Shown one piece after another: positions 33,367-42,172 of a stretch of DNA of 64,000 nt. The position numbers and the translations under genes were made by a program. The notes under the pieces were generated by a model that was not told the DNA's origin, searched no databases, and saw only the letters and a list, made by a program, of their open reading frames with translations. The first letter of the stretch is position 1. Each line of letters starts with the position of its first letter. The DNA comes from Lachnospiraceae bacterium (lineage in GTDB: Bacteria; Bacillota; Clostridia; Lachnospirales; Lachnospiraceae), in assembly GCA_015258065.1 (NCBI GenBank), contig JABZIZ010000001.1, positions 198,913-262,912 on the forward strand, in the 5' to 3' direction.

Positions 33367-34146
33367 TCACTCCGGCATTCTCACATCGCAGCCATAGAAA
33401 TGGATGTGGTCATAAGCAATCTGCCAGTCCTCCGATACACTTCCATCCGGATTCTGGAAAAAAGTCGAATTCATATACCGCTCCAAGATGTACTCGCTTG
33501 TCTTCTGGTCAAAACCGTTTCCCCTGCTGAAATCCACCACACGCCCCACATTTCTGGCAAGGGCCGCCTCTATGATCGGCAGGGTCAATTCATTCAGCCC
33601 CAGCGACATATCCGGGAAATCGAAGAAGCCACCCTTCTCTGATTTATACAGGCTCAGATAACTGAGCGTTCCGTTGGAAACGCACTTCACCCTTTTCATT
33701 TCGCTTAAGTTCATCTGGTGCTTGGCTCCTTTTAACACTCCCCCTTCCAAATGGACTCCTTTTTCCTTGAAAGTAAAGCAGACATCCAGGTTCAGCGCAT
33801 CCAGGTTATTCGGGAATTCTTCTCCCAGTTTGCTCTCTGCAAAAGCGATCAGAATGGACTTGGTCTCAATGATATTATTCCCTGCAATCGTCGCATCCCT
33901 CCTGTCCGTGACATCTGTATCAATTTCTGCAAAGGTTTTCCATTCATCATTCCGAAAAGCGACCTGATAATGCTGATTCTGGTTGCAATAATTGGACAGG
34001 AAAAGACCCTTCACCTCCGAAAATTTAACATCCACATCCTTCTTCCCGTTCTTCGTCCGGTAGGACAATCCCTCTCCATTCACCGATAACTGGTATTTAT
34101 TCGGCACCTCGAAATGCAGTTCTCCCTGCGCAAATTGTCTTTTCAT
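33367..34146 (-). CDS. Uncharacterised protein, 259 residues
   Basis: A soluble-looking protein with alternating strands and no signal peptide or membrane helix. Distinct pieces are QLSVNGEGLSYRTKNGKK near the N-terminus, IETKSILIAFAESKLG in the middle and a C-terminal MPE. I do not recognise a family. The stop lies 14 bases before the brnQ start, and GGAATGAGGAATTCGA precedes its ATG, so it is probably the first gene of the brnQ transcript. Length and complexity support a real gene. Confidence 0.7.
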   Translation of the reverse strand: MKRQFAQGELHFEVPNKYQLSVNGEGLSYRTKNGKKDVDVKFSEVKGLFLSNYCNQNQHYQVAFRNDEWKTFAEIDTDVTDRRDATIAGNNIIETKSILIAFAESKLGEEFPNNLDALNLDVCFTFKEKGVHLEGGVLKGAKHQMNLSEMKRVKCVSNGTLSYLSLYKSEKGGFFDFPDMSLGLNELTLPIIEAALARNVGRVVDFSRGNGFDQKTSEYILERYMNSTFFQNPDGSVSEDWQIAYDHIHFYGCDVRMPE

Positions 34147-34476
34147 TCGAATTCCTCATTCCTTTCCTCTGACACGATTCTGCTGCCTTTCCTGTCTAAA
34201 AAGCATGAATCTCACTCCCATAAAATTCTTACTTCCTGTCCTCATAGGGCTCCTCTGCAAGCTTTCCGCTCCCATCAGGCTCTTCTGCAAGCATAGTGAT
34301 TTTTCGGTATTTTGTCCAGCTATAATCCACAAGCCTGCTTTCATCATTTTGCCCGGCCTGCAATCAACTAGACAGTTTTCTTTGAATGGTATAGGATGAA
34401 AAAAAAAGGTCTTTTGACTAAAATCGGTAACAATCACTTCCCGTGCGGGACATCAAAAAGATACGAGGTTGACGAT
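34147..34476. other. Intergenic region between the brnQ-side gene and rhaB
   Basis: These 330 bases contain no gene I can support. A short imperfect duplication (CTCCTCTGCAAG / CTCTTCTGCAAG) lies at about 34249-34295. A candidate sigma-A promoter for rhaBAD is TAGACA (34369-34374), 17 bases, then TAGGAT (34392-34397), about 80 bases before rhaB. No rhamnose regulator gene is adjacent. Confidence 0.4.
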
Positions 34477-35769
34477 ATGAAATATTATCTTGCTATCGAC
34501 ATCGGCGCATCTTCCGGACGACATATTCTGGGCTGGCATGAAGATGAGAGAGTCAAAACCAGAGAAATCTATCGTTTTCACAACGGGGTGGAGCATTTAG
34601 ACGGCCATCTTGTTTGGAACATAGATGCGCTTCTGCAACACGTCAAAAGAGGAATTTCCACTGCCCTTTCCGCCGTCGATAAAGTTTCCGAAAGCTCCCG
34701 GATCGCAAGTCTTTCGATTGATACCTGGGGTGTGGATTATGTTCTGATGAGTGGAGACAAGGAGGTTTCTCCCGTCTATGCTTACCGGGACAGTCGAACC
34801 GAAATCGTGATCCCGAAGGTGCATGCGCTTCTTCCCTTTGATACCTTATATGAAAGAACCGGCTGCCAGTTCCAGTCGTTCAATACGATTTATCAGCTCT
34901 ACGCCGACAAAGAGGGAGGGCGTCTGAACGGCGTAACCGACTTCCTCATGATTCCGGAATATCTGCTCTACAAACTCTGTGGCGTCAAGACAAAAGAATA
35001 TACGAATGCCACCACGACCGGAATGGTAAATGCGAAAACCGGCACCTTTGATCCTTTCTTATATGAGACCCTCGGCCTTCCTAAAGAGCTTTTCCCTTCT
35101 CCCGTACAGCCCGGCGGCATCCTTGGCGAATACAAAGGCATCCGGTGTATGCTGGGCGCCACGCACGACACCGCTTCTGCGGTGGAGGGAATCCCGATGG
35201 AGGGTAACCATCCCTATATTTCTTCTGGAACCTGGTCTCTCCTTGGTGTAAAAACACCGCACCCTCTCACGGACAAAGCCAGTCAGGCGGCGAATTATTC
35301 GAACGAGGGAGGCGTCGGTTATAATCGTTACCAAAAGAACATCATGGGCATGTGGCTGGTGAACGGTCTCAAAAAAGAAATTGCGGACGAGCTCGAATTT
35401 GCTCATCTGGTAGACCTTGCCAGAAGGAGCCGCTGTGATCTTCTGATCGACGCCAACAACCCTGAATTCCTGGCACCCGGAAGCATGAAGGCAGCCTTTG
35501 ACAATGCGACAAACGGAAAGCTGCATAACATCGGTGATTATTTCCGCTGTGCTTACCGCTCGCTTGCGCAGAATTATGTGAAGGCTCTGACGGAACTGGA
35601 GACCAACACGGGCACGAAATATGAAAAGCTGTATATCGTTGGCGGTGGTGCCAAAAACGCCTTTTTAAACGAGGAAACAGAGACTGCCACAAAAAAACAG
35701 GTCATCGCACTTCCCATCGAGGCCACTGCCCTGGGAAATCTGAAGATGCAAATGGAGGCTGACAAATGA
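34477..35769 (+). CDS. rhaB: Rhamnulokinase
   Basis: A 430-residue FGGY kinase from the ATG at 34477, behind CGAGG; an upstream in-frame ATG at 34396 lacks a ribosome site and overlaps the promoter region. RhaB hallmarks are AIDIGASSGRHILG, FHNGVEHLDGHLVWNID, SIDTWGVDYVLM, a central TTTGMVNAKTG and SSGTWSLLGVK. It phosphorylates L-rhamnulose to L-rhamnulose-1-P. It is the first gene of rhaB-rhaA-rhaD and overlaps rhaA by four bases (ATGA). Confidence 0.95.
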   Translation: MKYYLAIDIGASSGRHILGWHEDERVKTREIYRFHNGVEHLDGHLVWNIDALLQHVKRGISTALSAVDKVSESSRIASLSIDTWGVDYVLMSGDKEVSPVYAYRDSRTEIVIPKVHALLPFDTLYERTGCQFQSFNTIYQLYADKEGGRLNGVTDFLMIPEYLLYKLCGVKTKEYTNATTTGMVNAKTGTFDPFLYETLGLPKELFPSPVQPGGILGEYKGIRCMLGATHDTASAVEGIPMEGNHPYISSGTWSLLGVKTPHPLTDKASQAANYSNEGGVGYNRYQKNIMGMWLVNGLKKEIADELEFAHLVDLARRSRCDLLIDANNPEFLAPGSMKAAFDNATNGKLHNIGDYFRCAYRSLAQNYVKALTELETNTGTKYEKLYIVGGGAKNAFLNEETETATKKQVIALPIEATALGNLKMQMEADK

Positions 35770-37016
35770 GTTATCAGGAAGCAAAAGAAAAATATGCATC
35801 CCTCGGCATTGATACGGATGTTGCGCTGCAGAAGTTGCAGGACGTTCCCCTTTCTCTGCACTGCTGGCAGGGAGACGATGTAAGGGGTTTTGATACCGAC
35901 CCCGATGCGCCGTTAACCGGGGGCATCCAGACCACCGGCAATTATCCGGGAAAAGCCGGAAACCCGCAGGAGCTGATGTCGGATATCGAAGAGGTGCTGC
36001 GCCTTTCTCCCGGCAAAAAAAAGCTGAACCTGCACGCCAACTATGCCATTTTTGAAAAAGGAAAATGGGTGGATCGTGATCAGTTAGAGCCTAAGCACTT
36101 TGCGCCCTGGGTTGATTTTTGCAAAAAGAACCACCTCGGCGCCGACTTCAATCCCACCTTTTTTTCTCATCCCAAATGCGATCCCTTAACCCTCAGCAGC
36201 CCGAACGAAGAAACCAGAAGCTTCTGGATCCGACACGGCAAGGCCTGTGTGCGCATCTCACAGTATCTGGCAGAATCGCTTGACTGCGTCTGCACCATGA
36301 ATATCTGGACGGGAGACGGTTTTAAAGACATCCCCGCCGACCGTCTGGGTCCCCGGATGCGTTATAAAGAATCCATAGATGAAATTCTGTCCGAGCCCTA
36401 TGATTTTCACAAGGTGAAGCCCTGCGTGGAAAGCAAGGTCTTCGGCATCGGGGTAGAAAGCTATACCGCAGGAAGTGCCGAATTCGCCTTAAGCTATGCA
36501 GCAATGAACCCCGGAAAATGCATTCCGCTGATGGACAACGGACACTATCATCCGACGGAAGTCGTCAGCGATAAGATTCCGGCGCTTCTGACCTTTTTCC
36601 CGGAAATTGCTTTGCACATCACCAGACCGGTGCGCTGGGACAGCGACCATGTCGTCCTCTTTGACGATGAGACAAAGGAAATCTGCAAGGAGATCGTGCG
36701 CTGCGGCGGACTTGAGGGTCGTGTGTTTATGGCACTGGATTATTTTGACGCTTCCATCAACCGCCTCGCCGCCTGGGTCACCGGTTTCCGCAATGTCCAG
36801 AAGTCCCTTCTCTACGCGCTCCTTTCCCCGGATCTGACCGCCGATCAAAATGACGGAAATTTCACCGCCCTGCTCGTCAAGCAGGAAGAATATAAAACCC
36901 TTCCTTTCGGAGAAGTGTGGGCACAGTACTGTAAGCAGTGTGGAGTCCCGGAAGACGGAACCTGGCTTGCGGAAATACAGAGATATGAACAGGAAGTCCT
37001 GTCAAAGAGAGGCTGA
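35766..37016 (+). CDS. rhaA: L-rhamnose isomerase
   Basis: A 416-residue TIM-barrel isomerase whose ATG overlaps the rhaB stop. Conserved blocks include SLHCWQGDDV, GGIQTTGNYPG, NLHANYA, DFNPTFFSHPK, MNIWTGDGFKD, MDNGHYHPTEVV and RPVRWDSDHV, together giving the metal-binding acids and histidines. It converts L-rhamnose to L-rhamnulose using Mn2+ or a similar metal. Length matches the family. Confidence 0.96.
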   Translation: MSYQEAKEKYASLGIDTDVALQKLQDVPLSLHCWQGDDVRGFDTDPDAPLTGGIQTTGNYPGKAGNPQELMSDIEEVLRLSPGKKKLNLHANYAIFEKGKWVDRDQLEPKHFAPWVDFCKKNHLGADFNPTFFSHPKCDPLTLSSPNEETRSFWIRHGKACVRISQYLAESLDCVCTMNIWTGDGFKDIPADRLGPRMRYKESIDEILSEPYDFHKVKPCVESKVFGIGVESYTAGSAEFALSYAAMNPGKCIPLMDNGHYHPTEVVSDKIPALLTFFPEIALHITRPVRWDSDHVVLFDDETKEICKEIVRCGGLEGRVFMALDYFDASINRLAAWVTGFRNVQKSLLYALLSPDLTADQNDGNFTALLVKQEEYKTLPFGEVWAQYCKQCGVPEDGTWLAEIQRYEQEVLSKRG

Positions 37017-37060
37017 TCCACTGGCTTCGACCGGGAAATTGCTTATTTTTAGGAGAATTC

Positions 37061-37873
37061 ATGATGAAAGATATTTTGACGCAACCCTGGATGGTGGAAA
37101 TGATCCTCACCACCACCAATATGTACAACCATGGCTGGGACGAGCGCAATGGCGGAAATGTCAGCCTCCTGCTGGATTCGGATTCGTATGGTGAATATGC
37201 GAATCTCCCCGTCCTGCGAAAAATTCCGACCGGTTTTTCCTGTCCGGATCTGGAAGGGAAATATTTTCTCGTCACAGGCACCGGCAAATACTTTAAAAAT
37301 GTACAGTACGCCCCGGAGGTAAATCTCGGTCTCGTTCGACTCACCGAGGAAGGAAAAACAGCAGAGCTCCTCTGGGGCTTTGCGGACGGCGGGAAATTTA
37401 CTTCAGAATTTCCTGCGCACATGATGAGCCATGCTGCCCGCTTGCAGATCGATCCGGAAAACCATGTGGTCATGCACTGCCACCCGGCCAATCTTCTTGC
37501 CATGACCTACGTTCATTCGTTGGATGAGCGGGAATTCACCCGTACCCTCTGGCAGATGAGTACGGAATGTGTTGTTGTCTTTCCGGACGGGGTCAATGTT
37601 CTGCCCTGGATGCTCTGCGGCACCAACGAGATCGGACTCGCCACCGCTAAGAAAATGGAGAGCGCCCGTCTCGTCATCTGGGCGATGCACGGCATCTACG
37701 GTGCGGGAAAGGATCTGGATGAAACCTTCGGCCTCATCGAAACCGCCGAAAAGGCTGCCGAAATCTATATGAAGACGGCGCATCTTCCCCGGATCAATAC
37801 CATTAAGGATGCTCAACTGAGAGAACTGGAAGTTCGATTTGGAGTCAAAGCAAGAGAGGGTTACCTGCAATAA
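37061..37873 (+). CDS. rhaD: L-rhamnulose-1-phosphate aldolase
   Basis: A 270-residue class II zinc aldolase. It has RNGGNVS near the N-terminus, TGTGKYFKNV, HCHPANLLAMTY supplying the paired metal histidines, and MHGIYGAGKDLDETF with the third His. It cleaves L-rhamnulose-1-P to dihydroxyacetone phosphate and L-lactaldehyde. It follows rhaA by 44 bases with TTAGGAG at its start. A tandem repeat begins 21 bases after the stop. Confidence 0.95.
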   Translation: MMKDILTQPWMVEMILTTTNMYNHGWDERNGGNVSLLLDSDSYGEYANLPVLRKIPTGFSCPDLEGKYFLVTGTGKYFKNVQYAPEVNLGLVRLTEEGKTAELLWGFADGGKFTSEFPAHMMSHAARLQIDPENHVVMHCHPANLLAMTYVHSLDEREFTRTLWQMSTECVVVFPDGVNVLPWMLCGTNEIGLATAKKMESARLVIWAMHGIYGAGKDLDETFGLIETAEKAAEIYMKTAHLPRINTIKDAQLRELEVRFGVKAREGYLQ

Positions 37874-37894
37874 GCGGGTACCCTCCCTTTTCTG

Positions 37895-38003
37895 TCTACG
37901 TCAGCTCACTTCGCTGCTAATTCACAGGCTCTTTCTACGCCAGCCCATTTCGCTGCTATTTCACAGGCTCTTTCTATGCCCGCTCACTTCGCTGCTACTT
38001 CAC
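37895..38003. repeat. 39-bp tandem repeat between rhaD and phosphoglucomutase
   Basis: Two complete 39-base units (37895-37933, 37934-37972) and a third partial unit (37973 to about 38003) share TTCGCTGCTA and CACAGGCTCTTTCTA. The last copy overlaps the 3' codons of the convergent phosphoglucomutase gene. Copy-number slippage here could change the intergenic length. Confidence 0.85.
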
Positions 38004-39719
38004 CAGTCCCTTCACCGCCTCCGTGAGGGCTTCCAGCTCCTTCTCCGCCTCTTTGTCGCTTTCTGCGCAAACACCGATATAGAATTTTATTTTGGGTTCC
38101 GTTCCCGATGGGCGGATGCAGCACCAGGCTTCCTTTTCTAAGGAAAAATAAAGGACATCGGACTTTGGTAGCTGCGACAAGGAATCTTCTCCCGTCCGGC
38201 AGTCATGGATTTTACCACTCTTGTAATCACGAAATTCCAAAACCTTCTTTCCTCCAATTTCCCCGGGAACGAGGGTTCGCACTTCCTCCATCATGGAGTG
38301 GATTTTCTCCGCTCCTTCCATTCCCTTCAGGGTGATGGGAATCAATTTTTCCTTATAATAACCGTACTTTTCAAACAGCTCCTTCATCCGGGTCAAAAGT
38401 GTCTTTCCGCAGTGCAGGTTCCAGGCTGCCGCATCGCAAAGCGCCATCACCGCCGTCACGGCGTCTTTATCTCTTGCAAAGGTTCCCTCCAGACAACCAT
38501 AGCTTTCTTCATAGCCGAAAATGAATTGATGGCTGTGGTTTTCCTCGAAATGCTTGATCTGTTCTCCGATATATTTGAATCCCGTCAGGGTTTCGATCCG
38601 GGTTACGCCGTATTCCTTCGCCAAAGGGACACTCATTTTTCCGGAAACGATGGTCGTTACCACCGCTCCGTTTTCCGACAACGTCCCCCCTTCTTTTTTC
38701 TGGGAAAGGATATAATCAAGCAGAATCGTCCCCGTCATGTTCCCTGTAAAGCTTTCATAGGTGCCCGTCTCGCTGTTTCTGACATAAACGCCCAGCCTGT
38801 CCGCATCCGGATCCGTCGCTAGAACCAGATCGGCACCGACGCCTTCTGCCAGTTCCAGTGCCAGTGCAAATGCTCTGGGATCCTCCGGATTCGGATAGGA
38901 GACGGTAGGAAAGTTTCCATCCGGCACCTCCTGCTGCTCCACCACATAGACGTTTTTGAAGCCGAGTTCCTTCAGGATCCTCCTGACCCAGATATTTCCC
39001 GTCCCATGAAGAGGAGTATAAACAATCTTTAATTTCGCTGCCTGCTCTTTTATCATCTCCGGATGAATGGCTAGTGATTTGACCGCTTCGATATAGGCAT
39101 CATCCACTTCCTCTCCGATCACACGATAGAGGTTCTTCGTCAATGCTTCTTCCTTCGTGAGGGTCCTTGTCTGTGCAAAATCCGTCACCGCATTCACTTC
39201 CGCAATGATTTCCGCATCTCTGGGTGGCGTAATCTGTGCGCCGTCTTCCCAGTATACCTTATACCCGTTGTATTCCTTCGGATTATGGCTCGCCGTAATG
39301 ACGATTCCCGCCGTGCATCCCAGTTGTCTGACCGCAAAAGAGAGCATGGGAGTCGGTCTTAAGGAGGGAAACACATAGGCGGGGATACCGTTTCCCGCCA
39401 GGCAGAGGGCGGCATCCTGTGCAAATTCCTTCGAGTGATTGCGGGAATCAAAGGCAATAGCAACTCCCTGATTTTCCGTACCCTGTTTTTTTATATAGTT
39501 GGCTAACCCCTGAGTGGCTTTCCGAATGGTATAACGGTTCATCCGGTTGCTGCCCGCCCCCATGACGCCGCGCAGACCGCCCGTTCCAAACTCCAGCTCT
39601 TTATAAAACCGGTCTTCGATTTCCTTCTCATCGCCTTCGATTGCACGAAGCTCCTCTTTGGTCGCTTCATCCACCGCAGTGCTCCTTAACCAACTCTCGT
39701 AATTCGCTCTTGCTGTCAT
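37995..39719 (-). CDS. pgcA: Phospho-sugar mutase (phosphoglucomutase/phosphomannomutase)
   Basis: A 574-residue alpha-D-phosphohexomutase of the PgcA type. Features in order: FGTGGLRGVMG substrate loop, the phosphoserine loop TASHNPKEYNGYK, the metal loop DPDADRLG, the sugar loop GYEESYG and the C-terminal phosphate-binding RPSGTEPK. It interconverts glucose-1-P and glucose-6-P for glycogen or cell-envelope sugar synthesis. Its end overlaps a 39-bp tandem repeat, which encodes the last few residues. Confidence 0.95.
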   Translation of the reverse strand: MTARANYESWLRSTAVDEATKEELRAIEGDEKEIEDRFYKELEFGTGGLRGVMGAGSNRMNRYTIRKATQGLANYIKKQGTENQGVAIAFDSRNHSKEFAQDAALCLAGNGIPAYVFPSLRPTPMLSFAVRQLGCTAGIVITASHNPKEYNGYKVYWEDGAQITPPRDAEIIAEVNAVTDFAQTRTLTKEEALTKNLYRVIGEEVDDAYIEAVKSLAIHPEMIKEQAAKLKIVYTPLHGTGNIWVRRILKELGFKNVYVVEQQEVPDGNFPTVSYPNPEDPRAFALALELAEGVGADLVLATDPDADRLGVYVRNSETGTYESFTGNMTGTILLDYILSQKKEGGTLSENGAVVTTIVSGKMSVPLAKEYGVTRIETLTGFKYIGEQIKHFEENHSHQFIFGYEESYGCLEGTFARDKDAVTAVMALCDAAAWNLHCGKTLLTRMKELFEKYGYYKEKLIPITLKGMEGAEKIHSMMEEVRTLVPGEIGGKKVLEFRDYKSGKIHDCRTGEDSLSQLPKSDVLYFSLEKEAWCCIRPSGTEPKIKFYIGVCAESDKEAEKELEALTEAVKGLVK

Positions 39720-39720
39720 C

Positions 39721-40590
39721 TTACTTTTCCTTCCCCGTCATATCCTCTGCAGGACGCGCTTCTTTTCCGTATAGAAAAAACAGGAATGCGCCGATCAAAA
39801 GCATTCCGCCAATGACGTTCCCGATGGTGACGGGCAGCTCATTGGTCAGGAAGAAATTTTTCCAGTTCAGCGCCTGCAGTTGATCTGCACGGATCCCGTA
39901 TTTTGTCACAGCCACTTCTACGAAACCCGGGTTCTTCGCCGCAAAAATTCCTGCCGGAATATAATACATATTGGCAACACAGTGTTCGAAGCCTCCGACC
40001 ACAAAGGCGAAAATGGGGAGATAACTGGCCAGAATCTTTCCCGATACTTCCTTCGACAACCCCGCCATCACAACCCCGATGCAGACGAAGAAATTACAGA
40101 GAATTCCCGAAACCAGTGCACTCATGAAAGGGAGACTCGCTTTCGAGAGCGCAAGTTTAATGGTAAACGCTCCGACCGCACCATTTCCGATTCCGAACTG
40201 CCCGCTGAGGGCAACGAGTCCGGCAAAGAGAATGCCACCAAGGAGATTCGACACAAAGACCAAGCAAAGCACGCTGATCATACGGATCGCCCGGTACCTG
40301 TGCTTCAGCGCCCCTATCACCATCAGGCAGTCACCCGTAAAGAGTTCTCCGCCAAACAGGACCATCAGAACAAAGCCGATGGGAAAGACCAGCCCCGCCG
40401 CCAGTCTTGCCAGACCGGCATTTGGGATCGCATGCATGGCGACACTGCTTGCCATGGCCCCTGCCGCAATCAGCGCCCCCGCCATTACGCCCAACACGAC
40501 TATCTGACTCTGTGGACGTTTCGTCTTACCCTCTCCCGCTAAGACCAGGTTTTCCGTTACCTCCGACATAGGCATTGCCATTTGTTTCAT
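39721..40590 (-). CDS. Formate/nitrite transporter family channel
   Basis: A 289-residue protein with six transmembrane helices of the FNT family. It has GALIAAGAMASSVAMHA, FGGELFTGDCL (FNT signature), SNLLGGILFAG and GFEHCVANMYYIPAG with the central-pore His. It likely moves formate, nitrite or a related small anion. The start at 40590 is set by an ATGA overlap with the upstream ThrE-like stop; the longer frame upstream is antisense-free read-through of that gene. Translational coupling with a ThrE-type exporter is unusual. Confidence 0.9.
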   Translation of the reverse strand: MKQMAMPMSEVTENLVLAGEGKTKRPQSQIVVLGVMAGALIAAGAMASSVAMHAIPNAGLARLAAGLVFPIGFVLMVLFGGELFTGDCLMVIGALKHRYRAIRMISVLCLVFVSNLLGGILFAGLVALSGQFGIGNGAVGAFTIKLALSKASLPFMSALVSGILCNFFVCIGVVMAGLSKEVSGKILASYLPIFAFVVGGFEHCVANMYYIPAGIFAAKNPGFVEVAVTKYGIRADQLQALNWKNFFLTNELPVTIGNVIGGMLLIGAFLFFLYGKEARPAEDMTGKEK

Positions 40591-41963
40591 CTCTCTTCTG
40601 AATCTGATTGTTGATTTTCCACATCCGTCTTCCTCCACCGCCGGCCCGGCAGCGACCAACTCCGCGGCAACTGCTGCACCATCGCAATCGAAATGGCAAT
40701 GGTAAACGCTGTAAACGAACAGATCTTGCCAAAGTGCATGAAGCCTGCCATATTGCCCCGGAAGAGGTAATAAACCGCCCGGTAAAGGCTGATTCCCGGT
40801 AAAAGCGGGATCAGGCTGGTCACCAGAAAAACCGTTTGCGGACACCTTCGATAGACTGCGAGTACTCTGGAAGCCAGCACCGCCAGGAATCCGCTGATAA
40901 AAACGGCGATCACCTCGCTGTACCTCCATTTTAAAACAAAGACATAAACAAACCAACTGATGGCACCCAGGACGCCGCAGACCAGATAATGTCTTCTTTT
41001 GACATGAAACATGATCGCAAACCCTACCGTCCCCAGTCCCGCTACGATGCTGCGAATCACAAGAACAAAATAGGAAATGCGGGAAATATTGCTGATGGCG
41101 GTGGAGATCAGTTTGATCTCCGGCACGTTCATTTCTACCAGCACGACGCCGGATGCCATGGAAACACAAGTTAGGAGTGCGCTGATGAGTAACGTCTCCC
41201 CCGTTGCAAAATTGTTCTGACTGAATTCCCGAACCGAATTCACAAAGGCAACACCGGGCACCAGATCCATCATCACACCGATGATGATATAAGACAGATG
41301 GACACCAATTCCCAGGCTAACCAATAGATTCCCCAAAATGGCCGTCAACACACTGCCCAGGATCGTTTCTAAAACCCGAGACTTGATCCTGCCCTGCGAG
41401 AATAGCAGATACAGTCCGATCACGCTCCCGACGATCCCCGCACACAGAGAATCTCTCATGGAAGTTCCGATGGCAAAGCTGAATCCTCCGGCTCCCAGAA
41501 AATACGCCAACATCCTTCCCATGACACCGTAGTGGTTCCTGCTTTCAATTTTTTTCAGGGAGGAAGAAAGATAGTCCAGCGTTTGTGAATGGGTGCAAAC
41601 ATCACGGGACAACTCGTTCACTTCTTCAATCTTCCCGATGTCGATCTCCTTGTCCGGCACAGAGACGATTCTGGTCTGGATCCCCTCTCCGCCCACCTTG
41701 GCGGTAGCAAAAATTCCGCGGTTCATCACATAGGCATCCATATCTTCAATATGCATCGCCTCTGCCATACGGTACATGGTTTCTTCCGCCCTGTAGATTT
41801 CCGCCCCGCTGGAGAGCAGGATTTTCCCCGCACAAAGTACCGTTCCCAGCGTATCCGGCCGCTTCTCCTGCCCGATGTTTCCTGCCTGCATCTTCTCTAT
41901 TTTGTTTGCCTTATCTCTCGCCTGCATCTTCTCTGTTTTGTTTGCCTTGTCTCCCGCCTGCAT
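40587..41963 (-). CDS. ThrE-type threonine/serine exporter (DUF1212-DUF3815 fusion)
   Basis: A 458-residue protein using the ATG at 41963, which follows GGAAGG; upstream in-frame sequence covers the terminator of the neighbouring chemoreceptor gene and is unlikely to be coding. The N-terminal 29 residues are a 12-residue repeat (MQAGDKANKTEK / MQARDKANKIEK / MQAGN). Then come the cytosolic ThrE domain, with SSGAEIYRAEETMYRMA, and about ten transmembrane helices, including MMDLVPGVAFVNSVRE and IPLLPGISLYRAVY. Members export threonine or serine, or, in YjjP/YjjB form, succinate. It is coupled to the FNT channel. Confidence 0.88.
   Translation of the reverse strand: MQAGDKANKTEKMQARDKANKIEKMQAGNIGQEKRPDTLGTVLCAGKILLSSGAEIYRAEETMYRMAEAMHIEDMDAYVMNRGIFATAKVGGEGIQTRIVSVPDKEIDIGKIEEVNELSRDVCTHSQTLDYLSSSLKKIESRNHYGVMGRMLAYFLGAGGFSFAIGTSMRDSLCAGIVGSVIGLYLLFSQGRIKSRVLETILGSVLTAILGNLLVSLGIGVHLSYIIIGVMMDLVPGVAFVNSVREFSQNNFATGETLLISALLTCVSMASGVVLVEMNVPEIKLISTAISNISRISYFVLVIRSIVAGLGTVGFAIMFHVKRRHYLVCGVLGAISWFVYVFVLKWRYSEVIAVFISGFLAVLASRVLAVYRRCPQTVFLVTSLIPLLPGISLYRAVYYLFRGNMAGFMHFGKICSFTAFTIAISIAMVQQLPRSWSLPGRRWRKTDVENQQSDSEER
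41877..41963 (-). repeat. In-frame 36-bp coding repeat at the ThrE N-terminus
   Basis: Two full 36-base units (41963-41928 and 41927-41892) and a partial third (41891-41877) encode a 12-residue repeat starting MQA. Each copy supplies an in-frame ATG, so unit number changes the N-terminus length without shifting frame. Confidence 0.85.
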
Positions 41964-42044
41964 TTCCGGCTGTCCTTCCTGTAACACTCTGCTTCCTCTG
42001 TGTAAGTTCCCATTGTACTCGATTCCCTTTTGTTTTGCCACTTC

Positions 42045-42082
42045 AAAAAACCACCGGCGGACGAATGATCCGCCGATGGTTT
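42045..42082 (-). terminator. Intrinsic terminator after the second chemoreceptor gene
   Basis: A 14-bp stem (42048-42061 with 42069-42082, one wobble position) with a 7-base loop is followed on the minus strand by a T6 run. It separates the chemoreceptor from the ThrE-like gene. Confidence 0.88.
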
Positions 42083-42172
42083 CCGTTTCCTGTTCGATGT
42101 GATTCTTTCCGACTGCATTCCCGTTCTTACTTCCACCCATCCATTTCCAACTGGAAGTATGCGCAGATCCTC

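Noticed and set aside
37895..38003. CRISPR array
   Set aside because: It is a head-to-tail tandem repeat without unique spacers.
40591..41169. N-terminal extension of the formate/nitrite channel
   Set aside because: It is an alternative frame of the ThrE-like gene. The ATGA overlap at 40587-40590 fixes the real start.
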